The notes under the pieces: generated by a model
Databases searched by the model: none
What the model was told of the DNA's origin: nothing
What the model saw: the letters and a program-made list of their open reading frames with translations, nothing else
Translations under genes and position numbers: made by a program
Part shown: positions 45,276 to 56,751 of the stretch, in pieces
Layout: every line of letters begins with the position of its first letter
Position numbering within the stretch: position 1 is the first letter of the stretch
Source of the DNA: Antilocapra americana
Lineage: Eukaryota; Chordata; Mammalia; Artiodactyla; Antilocapridae
NCBI GenBank assembly: GCA_007570785.1
Contig: ML664161.1
Span: forward strand, 41,455,862 to 41,519,861
Direction of reading: 5' to 3'
DNA: 64,000 bases

Positions 45276-46361
45276 TTGACACATGTGGGAAAGAGTAATG
45301 TTTGCAAGTGAGATCTAAAAGTTAGAAAGAAATATTCATTTTTGTCTAAATTTCATGTAGCACCTGGATTAAAAGAATATCCTTATCTTATCCAGATAAG
45401 ATTTATCTTTCTTATCCAGATAAGATTTATCTTTCAATCCTTTATTTAATCCAAGAACAGAATGTAGTCACAGAAATTAAGAAAGTATATTATTTTCTAT
45501 ACATAGTAAGGCCATCTCTTACATTTACCCTGATGTCATCATACAAAATGATCTTTGCAATAATTTTGATAGCTTCATAAAATAACATATATAATGTATC
45601 TTTTAAAAGTGAATGACACATAGTAGATATTCAATTGTCACTTCCATTTCTGTATTGATACATAACACGACTCTTACTATTGCGTATAAAAACAAAAATT
45701 TGGAGATTCAATTATTTAAAATTTAGGGCAAAATTAATTTCTCTTTGTTTTCTCTTTTTTCCTTTTTCCATCTCTGTGCTTCTCTGCCTCCCTTCATTTC
45801 TCCTTCCATTCTTCCCTCTCTGTATTTATTCATATGTACTGTTATTTTCAAAGTTAATAAGAACACACTTTAGCAGGAAAGCAAAAATGTGAATGTTGGC
45901 TTATTTGTGTGTCAGCATTTGCACTGTAATGTCATGTCCCAAATCATGTCTTTTAGAATATTTGTTCTGCAGAAATAATTATGTAACAAAAATAATTGTG
46001 TAAACAAAAATGTTCATGGCCAACAAGTTTGGTAAATTTTTACTTAAAGTCTTCTTTTTTACAGAACTTTTAATAGCCTTTAGTATGCTCATATGGGCTG
46101 AAGACTTCTAAAAACTGTATTATTATCTAAAATATCTCAAACATTTCCCAAAGAACCCACATGTTACATGGAACACCATATTGTGAGATTCATTGCACTT
46201 TAGAATTGAAAGTGATAGAGAAAAAGTCTGTAAAAATAGCTATTTTCATTTTCAATATCAAGAAGTCCAAGTGTTCATGTGCTCAATACAAGAACAGAGA
46301 ATTAAAAATTGGAATGTGGAAGAAAAGATGAATTGTGCTTTTTGTAAGAGGCCTTGTCTTT
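45276..46361. other. Unique interval with a short GATA-motif tandem repeat
   Basis: No gene. It holds the 24-bp duplication at 45387-45434. A pyrimidine-rich stretch lies at about 45740-45830. Confidence 0.4.
45387..45434. repeat. 24-bp tandem duplication with GATA palindromes
   Basis: Units 45387-45410 and 45411-45434 are identical. Each contains CTTATCCAGATAAG, a palindromic pair of WGATAR sites, plus TTATCTTT. The sequence CCTTATC lies just upstream. Confidence 0.9.
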
Positions 46362-47713
46362 GTTCAGTTCAGTCACTCAGTTGTGTCCAATTTATTGCCA
46401 CCCCATGAACCGCAGCACGCCAGGCCTCCCTGTCCATCACCAACTCCCTGAGTCCACCCAAACCCACGTCCATTGAGTTGGTGATGCCATCCAGCCATCT
46501 CATCTTCTGTTGTCCTCTTCTCCTCCTGCCCTCAGTCTTTCCCAGCATCAGGGTCTTTTTCCAATGAGTCCGCTCTTCGCATCAGGTGGCCAAAGTATTG
46601 AAGTTTCAGCTTCAACATCAGTCCTTCCATTGAACACCCAGGACTGATCTCCTGTAGGATGGACTTGTTGGATCTCCTTGCAGTCTAAGGGACTCTCAAG
46701 AGTCTTCTCCAACACCACAGTTCAAAAGCATCGATTCCTTGGCAGTCAGCTTTCTTTATAGTCCAACTCTCACATCCATACCATAGCCTTGACTATACAG
46801 ACCTTTGTTGGCAAAGTAACATCTCTGCTTTTTAACATGCTGTCTAGGTTGGTCATAACTTTCCTTCCAAGGAATAAGCGTCTTTTAATTTCATGGCTGC
46901 AATCACCATCTGCAGCGATTTTGGAGCCCAGAAAAATAAAGTCAGCCACTGTTTCTACTGTTTCCCTATCTATCTGCCATGAAGTGATGGGACTGGATGC
47001 CATGATCTTAGTTTTCTGAATGTTGACCTTTAAGCCGATCTTTTCACTTTCATCAAGAGGTTCTTCAGTTCCCCTTCACTTTCTGCCATAAGGGTGGTGT
47101 CGTCTGCATATCTGAGTTTATTGATATTTCTCCTGGCAATCTTGAGTCTAGCTTGTGCTTCATCCAGTCCAACATTTCTCATGGTGTACTCTGCATGTAA
47201 GTTAATTAAGCAGAGTGACAATATATAGCCTTGATGTACACTGTTTCCTATTTTTAACCAGTCTGTTGTTCCATGTCCAGTTCTAACTGTTGCTTCCTGA
47301 CCTGCATACAGGTTTCTCAAGAGGCAGATCAGGTGGTCTGGTGTTCCCATCTCTTGAAGAATTTTCCACAGTTTATTGTGATCCATACAGTCAAAGGTTT
47401 TGGCATAGTCAATCAAGAAGAAATAATGTTTTTCTGGAATGCTCTTGCTTTTTCGATGATCCATCGGATGTTCGCAATTTGATTTCTGGTTCCTTTGCCT
47501 TTTCTAAAACCAGCTTGAACATCTGGAAGTTCACAGTTAACGTATTGCTGAAGCCTGGCTTGGAGAATTTTGAGCATTACTTTACTAGCATGTGAGATGA
47601 GTGCAATTGTGCGGTAGTTTGAGCATTCTTTGGCATTGCCTTTCTTTGGGTTTGGAATGAAAACTGACCTTTTCCAGTTCTGTGGCTACTGCTGAGTTTT
47701 CCATATTTGCTGG
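46362..47713 (-). mobile_element. BovB LINE, 5'-truncated, minus strand
   Basis: From the inverted tail GTTCAGTTCAGTCACTCAG to about TTTGCTGG. The frame at 47030-47464 encodes the RT palm region (DYAKTFDCMDHNKLWKILQ, then KLRYADDTTLMAESE). The catalytic box is an intact YADD. The frame at 46770-47003 encodes the following C-terminal region. Endonuclease and upstream RT are missing. Confidence 0.94.
47030..47464 (-). pseudogene. BovB RT fragment with intact YADD
   Basis: 144-codon open frame spanning the RT palm, both flanks truncated. It is the only one of four BovB RT fragments here whose catalytic box is the ancestral YADD. No endonuclease domain, so not autonomous. Confidence 0.9.
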
Positions 47714-48699
47714 TTTGTTATCTTTCAGTTAACACATTTACAAGAAAATGTGTTTCTTTTTTAATAACCTACTCTGTCAGGATTAATGCAGACAGCTCTG
47801 ATGCTAATTTTGTGGTTGAGATTTTAAACAAGTTATCATTTTCCTTTGGTGGAATAAAATTCTTTATTTAGATAGAAATGTGGAGAGATGGAGAGATAAT
47901 GAGAGAGAGAGAGGAAAGAAGAGAGAGACAATGATAGGTAGGTAGAGAGACAGGAATGGGGGCAGTGGGAGAGAAAAGATGGTCTCGAATTTAGTTGTAT
48001 TGTTCTTCACTATGTCTGTCTTTTGCCAAATTCCACCTTTTTATTTATCAGACAGCATTTGGTCATTTCATGAATTATTCTCTGTGTATGTCCTTTCTTT
48101 CTTTCTTCTTTTTCCTAGCTCTCATATCCCAAGAGAAGTTAAAATGAAAAATGAATGAGCCTGTATTTTCTAATCCATGGGATCTGTGATTAGACCTGTG
48201 AAAATCTAAGAAAAGCCCCCATTCAACATACACAACAGAACACTGTGCTACCACGGGGAGAGTATGTATAGAGATAGACTGTGTCCTGTGCAGCCAACTC
48301 CAAGATCCAGAGCTCACTATATTTGTTTTTAAGAGCCAGACCTTAAAGTATGCAAGCCAGTAGTTGTATAGGTGCCAGCTGCCAGTCAGCAGTTCTTTGC
48401 TGCAACCAGATTGTAAGTCCAGCACTTCAAGTGGAAAGTCTGCAAACCAGTCAGCGGGAGAATTTTCTGCTGCTCACAGAGCATGTTGCTCTGCCTTCTG
48501 GAATTAGGAGGGGAGAATCAAGTAAACCATGTGACTATCACCTATTGAACTGCAATGTGGAATTCATAGAGGTCACAGGAAATCAGTAATGCACCATAAA
48601 CTAGTAATTTCCCATTGTTTCTTTCCATGGGCCATTTTCCCCAACACTGCTTCATTATTTCAAGGTCTGTCTTTTCTTGTGTCGTAAGTAAATCACATG
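47714..48699. other. Unique interval with GA-rich tract
   Basis: A GA-rich low-complexity tract lies at 47876-47960. The remaining sequence is unassigned. The 116-codon minus frame at 48075-48425 has no recognisable domain. Confidence 0.4.
47876..47960. repeat. GA-rich low-complexity tract
   Basis: Repeated GAGA/GATAGG-type sequence, for example GAGAGAGAGAGGAAAGAAG. Confidence 0.85.
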
Positions 48700-48912
48700 G
48701 CTTCCCTGATGGCTCAGTGGGTAAAGAATCTGCCTGCAGTGCAGGAGTCACAGGAGACATGGGTTTGATTGCTGGGTTGGGAAGTTCCCTAGAGGAGGGC
48801 ATGGCAGCCCGCTCTAGTATTCTTGCCTGGAAAATCTGATGGACAGAGGAGCCTGGTGGGTTACAGTCCATGGGTCACAAAGGAACAGACACAACTGAGC
48901 AATTAACGCACA
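48700..48912 (+). mobile_element. Bov-tA SINE
   Basis: Sense full-length copy: GGCTTCCCTGATGGCTCAGT head, CTCTAGTATTCTTGCCTGG body and CAACTGAGCAATTAACGC end. Flanks AAGTAAATCA and AAGTATAATCA are probably a decayed target duplication. Confidence 0.94.
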
Positions 48913-50148
48913 CACAAGTATAATCAAGTCCATAGTTTCTTAATTAAAGCAGAGCTTGATCTTTTTTTTCTTACAGCTCTCTGGTATTCTAAACTGTAGT
49001 TGTTTTTCTATAAGGTTCTAAGAAATGATTAAAAGCAGCTAGAGAAAGAATTAACTGTGTATTTCAGTTTTGTCAATGCCATAGCTTGATAGTACACTCG
49101 CAGTCCATCACAGAGAGGGGACAGGGTTAAATACATTTCCCCTGCTTGCTAATTTCTGACTAGTGTAGCAAAAGGGTGCTTCTGATTGGTGTAGGCCTCT
49201 CTCTAGTTTGGGTAGTTCAGCAGCTGCTCTGAGCCCATTTGACATCCATCAAGGGCTGCCTAGGTTCATTTACCCTAATAGCTCTACTTTCTTGGTGTTT
49301 AGACCTGTGCACATCTGAGACTCAAGACCTTCCTTGCCTCAGGCAGCAAATCTACCCTGCTGCTAAAACAAAACAAAAAAAAAAAGCTTCTCAAACTGCC
49401 TCTTTCTCAGGCTGAACTAGCTGGAGCTTGGACTGATTTCCCCTATTTGGAAATTGCAGATGTTCTGCAGCCAAGCCAAGGCCTTTATAAAGCATCTGGG
49501 CAGCTTCTCTAGGGCGCAACAGACTGTCAGCAGGCTTTCCATCTAGATGGTGAATGGACCAAGTGAACATTTTTCTCTAAATGTCTTTGGTTGAAGGGAC
49601 TTTAAGAAATTCCCTTTGCACAAATACAGATGGCTTCACAAAGAGAATATCAACTTCGTTCTTAAATCTGAAGAATCTAATTTTATAATCTGTAACATCC
49701 ATGAACAGACGTTGAAAAAGTAAGTCATATGGACACACTTACTACCGTTTTCTTGGAAAGCTGTTACCTGGCGATGGTAGTGAAGTGGCCCCAAACATGA
49801 GATGACTGTGGACTTTGAAGAACTATATTTAGTACTTCCAAGAGATTATCTGAAGGCTCCCCAGAATATCTTGTGCGAGCTCTTGATTCTATGCATTGTT
49901 TTTCTAAATGAACTCAGTTCGTGCACCAAGAGTCTGGCCCTAACTCTGAAAGATGAACCATGTAGTGATTCCCATCTGTAAACTGTGGGAATATGTTTCT
50001 GCCTGAAAATGGAATGAAGGCATGTCAGAGAATCAAGACTTAAGAGGGTAGAATGTCCAATGTGTGAGAGTCCACAGAACACCAAACAGAACCAGAGGAG
50101 TCAGTCAGTAATTGTTAGTGTATGAAAGAAGCCTCTGGGAGCACTAGA

Positions 50149-50212
50149 GAAATTCTAGAAATTTACTGGAAATTCTAGCAGAAATTCCAGCAGAAATTTG
50201 CCTGCTGCAGGT
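50149..50212. repeat. Imperfect GAAATTCTAG/GAAATTCCAG repeats
   Basis: Four related units in about 60 bp: GAAATTCTAGAAATTTACTG, GAAATTCTAGCA, GAAATTCCAGCA and GAAATTTGCC. Confidence 0.8.
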
Positions 50213-50849
50213 AGTTTTTCCCTTCTTGACCAATGACTTGAGATATATAGAAATTATATACTGTGAGCTGTAATGAAAATTCTTCCCCCTTTAATTTCTC
50301 TTTTTCTTTGGCTTATTCTCCCATGAAGTTATTACTGAGTTCCAGACCACAGTGTCCCTTCTTTTATACCAACCTGTTTCACTCAGAGTGTCAAAGCCTT
50401 TAGGCTTCAATTACCCACTTATACGTGGTTTATTCAACTAAGCTTTTTTTTTTTTTTGGTGAGTTTATCAGTTCTTCGAAGACAAGGGTTGTTTTTTCAA
50501 TGTTTCTGTATCCCCTGGAGCACTGACATAATCCTAAGGTACACACCAGGATTTCATTAAGCATGTGTTTATTGATTAATTGATTGTTCCTTTATGAAAT
50601 TTAGAATGCTGGTGTATTACTTTGATTTAAAAGAGCTGTACCCTTCAGTCAGAATTGGGAGGCTAAATTCAGAAAAATCAGGAGACTGGAAGATGATCAC
50701 CAGGTCTTTGCTTTCACGATGGGAAGAGGTCAGACTTTCCCTCTCAAGCTCTGTTTTAATCGATGATTGAATTTGTCAGAATTTTGTCCTATACGAAGAA
50801 CCAGACCTTTTCACTGTATTAAGTGTTAAGAAAAATCAGCCATCAGATC

Positions 50850-51480
50850 TAATTAATAATAATATAGAAGTCAATTTCACAGCCCATTACTTCAAACAGA
50901 CCGATAAGGGGAAATTAAAGGGGGACTTGACAAACATGGGCGTTCATGTTTGCGCTCTTCATAGTGACCCATAGCCAAATGGAGCAAAAATGGAACTTCT
51001 TTGTATTGCCTCACCAACTGATAGCTTTGGGCTCCATTAACCCAGACTGTAACACAAAGGAAGAAGAATCAGGAGGAAATGTGAAGCCCAGCCTCCTCAG
51101 TTTGCTTCATTAATAAGGCAGCAAACTCTTTGTCAGGTCCCTCCTCCCCCCACCCCTCCTTTTCTCTTTCCGTTTCGTTTAACTGAAGGCAATTCATCTC
51201 ATTTTAATTAATTTTTACTTGCAGCATTATCACCCTGAGTATAAAGGCAAAAGGTTTTTTTTTTTTTCCTTTTTAATTACAATGCTAACGGCATTAATTA
51301 CTAGTACAGTAAATGCATCGGCGCTCACAAGCCGAGCAGGTTCCAAGGAGCTGAGGCAGCAATTGGTGAACATCTCAACAGCTGGAAAAGGCTTAGTCAC
51401 AGAGGAGAAACCTTTCTACGGTAACAATATGAAGGCTGTCTTCACACTGATTGAGCCACTGTTTAATTGGAGGTGACATA
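50850..51480. promoter_or_regulatory. Candidate conserved non-coding element / enhancer
   Basis: About 630 bp, repeat-free. It has many homeodomain-type cores (CTAATTAATAATAATAT, TTTTAATTAATTTTTAC, TTTTTAATTACAATG, GGCATTAATTACTAG, GTTTAATTGG). SOX-type AACAAT occurs near 51424, and CpGs are retained (CATCGGCGCTCACAAGCCGA). CpG retention and clustered binding cores are typical of constrained enhancers. An 85-codon frame at 51219-51476 falls inside but shows no protein features. Function is inference. Confidence 0.5.
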
Positions 51481-53274
51481 GCCCACAGAGTAGGGACAGC
51501 ACGATTGCATTACAGGCAAAAGGTTGTTCATAGAGTCTCTCTGGACTTCTGGCTGGGTCTGTTGTCAGATGGGAAGTCAGAAATCAAACACATTTTGAAA
51601 TATATGAAAATAGCTGCAAGAGCATAGCATATACTACAGTATGTATGAGTGTAATATCAAATGTCCTTATTTCTACCACCCATTTAGTTTTTGCTCCACT
51701 AATTAAGAGGCAGTATCATAATGTGCTAAAAAGCCAAAACCCAATACCCAACACATGGCTAGAGAAGACCAATCAATGTTGAATGTTTCTAAGATCATAA
51801 GGTTTGCATATCCACTTTGTTAAAGACAAAAAAAAGTGTTCCACCCAAAAGCATGAAAGGCTCTAGAAGAGCATCACAGCAGAGCCTGCCAAGTGTTTAC
51901 CTTCTTACAACTTGTGCACATTCTCTGGCAACCAAAATATCATGAGGAAGCATCCCTGCCATTTTGTAATCAGCTCATAGGACAAGGTGGCTGTATTTCT
52001 GCCCCAGCACTTTCTTAATCTGCTACCAAAGGATTATACACAATCCTGCACCTCTGGCATTCTCTACATACAGCTCAGATTTCCTCCCAGGCAGTCACCT
52101 TTGTTTCTAGACATTTCTGCATGCTTATTTCAAATTTACCTCCCCAACAGCTCCTTTTAATTCACTTACCCACTCTTCTTTTCATTTACATTTTTCAGTC
52201 AGTAACTGATAATATTTAAATATGGTTCTGAAAATCTACCTGTATCTTCTGTAAGATCTGAAAGTACTTAGGAAAAAAGAGAATTTGGCCTAAAATAGCT
52301 AAGTCCTTGAAGATACTCTTAAGCCTTCTTTGGGAATTCTGCCAAACATACCACACCTCTTCCCTTTTGAGTTTTGCCATTCTTTTTATCAATGCATACA
52401 GTCTTGAATAAATATGTAATAATAAATTTTATCTCAGTTTAACATTGTATTATTTTAATTTATGTTTTATTAATGAAAGTTATATTTGTTTCCTTCTGTA
52501 GATATAAATGTTTTATAATGATTTCATGTAAAAGTAGCATATGTGGCCTTACATATAAACTTAACCACAAATTGTAAGTATTTATATGGGAAAAGCTGTT
52601 GCAAGTTCCAAATGACTGAACTATAAATGAAATTTTGGAATGCATGCTTTGTATATTGGCAATAGCCTGTAGATATTGGTATTCTGAAGTACAACTCAGT
52701 GCTATCTATATTAATAGCAAATTTATGTCTAGCCTATAAAAATCTGAAATAAACAGGAATTTCCATCTAAGTTTATTTGTGGTATTAACATCTGAATTTA
52801 GATTTTAGTCATAACTACTCTGAGAATATTTTGTAACTTCTAGATTTCCTTTTGTTTTCTTTATATAGGTAATTGATTTTGTGTTATTATTTGAGGATAT
52901 GAGAAAAATGCAAATGTTTCTGTTCATTTTTCTCTGAATGTCTTAATTTTGTAGACTAAAACTATAATCCCCACAAGAAAACACTTTCAAAAGAAATTTT
53001 TATATTTTTGTTTGTGAAATTTCCATGATAAAGCTCACTTACAAATAATGAAAATGAAATTGGAGAAAATTAATTGTGGGATTTATTCACATTTTTATTT
53101 GAATTTAAATATTTGTCTGGATTTAAGTTTTTCAAACATTTTTATAACTTTTTAAATTCAGACATATTCACTGATTTCTAGAATAACATGATAGAGCTGA
53201 TGTTACCTCAATGCTTCCTCAAGTCGTTATTTGAAAAGCCTGTAGGAAATACTGGATGAGAAAATGAATCAGGG

Positions 53275-53337
53275 ATGGAGCCCAGGTCTTCCACATTGCA
53301 GGCAGATTATTTACCAGCTGAACCAAAAGTGAAGCCT
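53275..53337 (-). mobile_element. Bov-tA SINE head fragment
   Basis: GGAGCCCAGGTCTTCCACAT, TGCAGGCAGATTATTTACC and GAACCAAAAGTGAAGCC are the minus-strand tRNA head. Confidence 0.82.
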
Positions 53338-53608
53338 CAATAGGCGATTTGCTGACCCTAATGCCCTCAGCTTTCTTCATGAGTAAAGGGGGGATTAAGT
53401 TAATCTCCTTTTGAGAGTCCAGGCTAGTTTTCTTACAGCACCCACATTTGCTTTAGTTGATTATTTTCCACCTGATGACACCTAGAATTGGCTTCCCTTA
53501 TTTTGCCACATTCTTTTAGCATTTGACAAGAATGAAGTAATTACCACCACTACTGCAATAACATAGCATTACTAATGAGAATCACAGTAGTAGTAATAAC
53601 TATCATTT
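53338..53608. other. Unique spacer
   Basis: No feature seen. Confidence 0.35.
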
Positions 53609-53843
53609 AATTGAGTGCTTGGACTTCCCTGGTGACTCACTGGTAGAAAACTCTCCTGCCAATGCAGAAGACCCAGGTTTGATTCCTGGGTTAAGAACAT
53701 TCCCTGGAGCAGGGAGTGGCAACCCACTCCAGTATTCTTGCCTGGAAAATTCCCTAAACAGAGAAGCCTGGTGGGCTACAGTCCATGGGGTTATGAAAGA
53801 GTAATACATGACTTTGAAATTAAACAATAACAATTGAGTACTT
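53609..53843 (+). mobile_element. Bov-tA SINE with target duplication
   Basis: Sense copy at 53621-53831 (GGACTTCCCTGGTGACTCAC to AAATTAAACAATAAC). Flanks are AATTGAGTGCTT (53609-53620) and AATTGAGTACTT (53832-53843), one mismatch. Confidence 0.95.
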
Positions 53844-53864
53844 ACTCCATGTACCTATCACATT

Positions 53865-54035
53865 AATTTTAAGGCCCATTTAATCATCATATTTAGCAGA
53901 TATTGTTATACCTTTATTTTACATATAAGAAAAGTGAGGTTCAGAGAGTCCAATGCTTTGTCTAAAGTGACATAATCAATAAAGGTGAAACCTGAAGTCA
54001 AAGCTTGGTCTATCTTAATTGCAGAGATTGAGTTA
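53865..54035 (-). mobile_element. MIR SINE remnant, minus strand
   Basis: CTTTATTTTACATATAAGA, then AGTGAGGTTCAGAGAGTCC and AAAGTGACATAATC fit the reverse MIR consensus 'ttttacagatgaggaaactgaggctcagagag...aaggtcacacagc'. Confidence 0.65.
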
Positions 54036-54171
54036 TAACTATTCTACTGATGCTAAAGGTGAGCTTCTGCATTTGGATATGTTTCCTCTTTCACAGTTGT
54101 GTATCCTTTAAGAATGATTAATATATTGTTTAACCTTGAAAACATTGATTTATAATCACATACTGTCACAG

Positions 54172-55298
54172 GATCATAGAGAAAGCAAAGGAATTACAGA
54201 AAAACATCTTCTTCTGCTTCATTGACTATGCTAAAACCTTTGACTGTGTGGAACACAACAAACTGTGGAAAATTCTTAAAGAGATGGTAATATCAGACCA
54301 CCTTACTTGTCTCCTTGGGAAAGTTGTATGTAGGTCCAGAAGAACAGTTAGAACCGGATATGGAAAAACAGATTGGTTCAAAACGGAAGGGAGTACATCC
54401 AGGCTGTATATTGTCACCTGCTTATTTAACTTATATGCAGAGTACCTCATGCAAAATGATGGGCTGAATGAATCACAGGCTGGAATCAAGACTGTCAGGA
54501 AAAACATCAACAAACTCAGATATGCAGATAACACCACTCTAACGGCAGAATGCGAAGAAGAACGGGAGAGTCTCTTGATGAGGGTGAAAGAAGAGAGTGC
54601 AAAAGCTAGTTTAAAACTCAACATTCAAAAAATGAATATCACAGCATACAGTCGCAACACTTCATGGCAAATCGATGGGGAAATAGTGAAAAAAGTGGCA
54701 GATTTTATATTCTGGGGCTCCAAAATCAGTGCAGATGTTGACTGCAGCCATGAAATCAAAAGATGCTTGTTCCTTGGAAGAAAAGCTGTGACCAACCTAG
54801 AAAGAGTATTAAAGAACAGAGACATCACTTTGCTGGCAGAGGTCTGTATGGTCAAAGCAATGGTTTTTCCAGTGTTCATGTACAGCTGTGAGAGTTGGAC
54901 CATAAAGAAGACTGAACACCAATGATTTGATGCTTTCAAATTGTGGTGCTGGAGAAGACATTTGAGAGTCCCTTGGAGAGCCAGGAGATCAAATCAATCA
55001 ATGCTAAAACAAATCAATGCTGAATATTTATTGGAAGGACTGATGCTGATGCTGAAGCTCCAATACTTTGGCTACCTGATATGAAGAGCTGACCTATTGG
55101 AAAAGACCCTGATGCTGGGAAAGACTGAGGGCAGAAGAAGAAGGGGATGACAGAGAATGAGATGGTTGGATGGCATCACCAATTCAATGGACGTGAGTTT
55201 GAGTAAGCTCAGGAAGTTGTTGGTGGACAGAGAAGCCTGGCGTTCTGCAGTCCATCAGATTGCAAAGAATTGGACTCAACTGAATGACTGAACTGAAC
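54172..55298 (+). mobile_element. BovB LINE, 5'-truncated, plus strand
   Basis: Starts within the RT domain (DYAKTFDCVEHNKLWKILK-like) and ends with the ACTGAACTGAACTTGG tail. Endonuclease and the first part of RT are missing. The frame 54248-54925 is open but its catalytic box is YADN, so the second Asp is lost. Confidence 0.95.
54248..54925 (+). pseudogene. BovB RT/C-terminal fragment
   Basis: 225-codon frame: RT palm (LYIVTCLFNLYAEYLMQNDG), a KLRYADNTTLTAECEEE segment with YADN in place of YADD, then the conserved C-terminal part (TSWQIDGEIVKKVADFIFWG, FPVFMYSCESWTIKK). It ends at a TGA in the HQRxIDAF segment, before the natural C-terminus. Dead copy. Confidence 0.92.
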
Positions 55299-55309
55299 TT
55301 GGCATACCT

Positions 55310-55523
55310 TGGGGCTTCTCTGATGACTTAGATGGTAAAGAATCTGCCTGTTTTTCAGGAGACCTGAATTTGATCCCTGGTTCAGGAAGATCTGCTGGGG
55401 AAGGGAATGATAATCCATTCCCGTATTCTTACCTGGAGAATTCCATGGCTAGAGAAGCCTGGCAGGCCCTACCCAGTATGTGCATTCACAAAGAGTTGGA
55501 CACAACTGAATGACTAACACAGT
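55310..55523 (+). mobile_element. Bov-tA SINE
   Basis: Sense copy: GGGGCTTCTCTGATGACTTA head, CCGTATTCTTACCTGGAG body and CACAACTGAATGACTAACAC end. It sits about 10 bp after the BovB tail. Confidence 0.93.
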
Positions 55524-55987
55524 TTACTTACCTTGCACATCTATATTTTGCATTTTATGTCTAGCTAAGACTAGTTTTTCCAAATAAAACCAAACCAAAC
55601 AAAAACAGCTTGTGCTCCCTATGTACAAATATATAGCGTGTGTTTTAGTTAGATACATCTTTGTATATGGTTAATATTAATTAGTAGAATGCTTTATCTT
55701 CAGTCTATTTTGAAGCAGTACCAGCATGACTGAATTTTGATGACTTTTAAAATACAGCTGTTGGAATGCTTGGCGAAATTATGTGATTGAAAGTTATGAT
55801 CCTTTAAAATATGAGGCAACTCTCATTTTCGTTGTTCATTACCTAATAGACATTAAGTGGTAACATATCTTCCATATGTGGGCTGTCATTCATAAAATTC
55901 ATAAATAAGGTGGCAGGGAAGAGAGAATAAAAGAGGAAGGAGGGGGTGAAATGATGATAGAAATAAGAGGAGAAATAGGAGAGGGAA
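55524..55987. other. Unique interval
   Basis: No gene or repeat recognised. Confidence 0.4.
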
Positions 55988-56192
55988 AGCCTTTTCTGGT
56001 GGCTCAGATGATAAAGGATCTGCCTGCAATGCAGGAGACCCATTTTCGATCCCTGGGTCGGAAAGAGCCCCAGAGAAGGAAATGGCAACACACTCTAGTA
56101 TTCTTGCCTGGAAAATCCCATGGGCAGGGGAGCCTGGTGGGCTACAGTCCATAGAATCACAAAGAGTAGCACACAACTGAGTAACTAATATG
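55988..56192 (+). mobile_element. Bov-tA SINE
   Basis: Sense copy with CTTTTCTGGTGGCTCAGATG, TCTGCCTGCAATGCAGGAG and CACAACTGAGTAACTAA. Both flanks show AGAGGGAAA, a possible target duplication. Confidence 0.94.
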
Positions 56193-56663
56193 ATGAGAAG
56201 AGGGAAAAGGAAAATGTAGAAGTTGAAGAGAAGGGAAAATTCTGTTCTAAGAGACAAGCTTGGCTCTAAAAATGTATTTTTCAGACACAATTTAAACAAG
56301 GTAAAGATGGACTTTGAATATATGTTGTATGCACTCATTTAAGCATCTGATATGAATCTGGTACTGTGCTAATTTATGGTGATGAAGAAAATGGACATGC
56401 AACTTGGAAACAAGAGAGGGAAGTAATTGTTAACCCCATAGCACTATATAAATGCATATTCTGATTAATGCTACAGTGAAATTATGCCTGGAAGGATGTG
56501 TCTTTAGATTGGGTGATCTAGTAAGACCACTCTAAGGAGTGCTTAAATAGAGGCCAGAAAGATGAAAGAGCTCTGCTTATGTGAAGAGCAGTGCAAGAGA
56601 AGATGCAGAGGTGCCATTTGTATCACAGATTTCCCCAAAATGCTCTTTACAGCTGGCTTAGGG
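56193..56663. other. Unique interval
   Basis: No gene or repeat recognised. Confidence 0.4.
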
Positions 56664-56664
56664 A

Positions 56665-56737
56665 GTCTGGATAGCTCATTTGGTAGAGCATCAGATTTTT
56701 AATCTGAAGGCCTGGGATTCATGTCCGTGTTCAGGTG
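56665..56737 (+). pseudogene. tRNA-Lys(UUU)-like pseudogene
   Basis: 73 nt that fold as a tRNA. The acceptor arms GTCTGGA and TTCAGGT pair, with three wobbles. The D arm reads TAGCTCATTTGGTAGAGC, and the anticodon arm TCAGA-TTTTTAA-TCTGA gives anticodon TTT. The T arm is damaged (GGGATTCATGTCCGTG, with two mismatched pairs), and the A and B boxes deviate from consensus. No CCA or poly-A follows. This is a decayed tRNA-Lys gene or tRNA-derived retroposon. Confidence 0.8.
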
Positions 56738-56751
56738 ACAAGGTCTCATTT

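Larger units (their letters stand above)
48913..53274. other. 4.4-kb repeat-poor interval
   Basis: The longest stretch without a recognised young transposon. No coding gene. It includes an imperfect short repeat array at about 50149-50210, and the candidate enhancer at 50850-51480. Paucity of insertions is what one expects near functional non-coding DNA, but is not proof. Confidence 0.5.

Noticed and set aside
51219..51476. 85-codon open frame in the enhancer-like block
   Set aside because: It has a poly-Phe run encoded by a T-tract, no domain, no splice or Kozak evidence. It lies in sequence that looks regulatory. Treated as chance.
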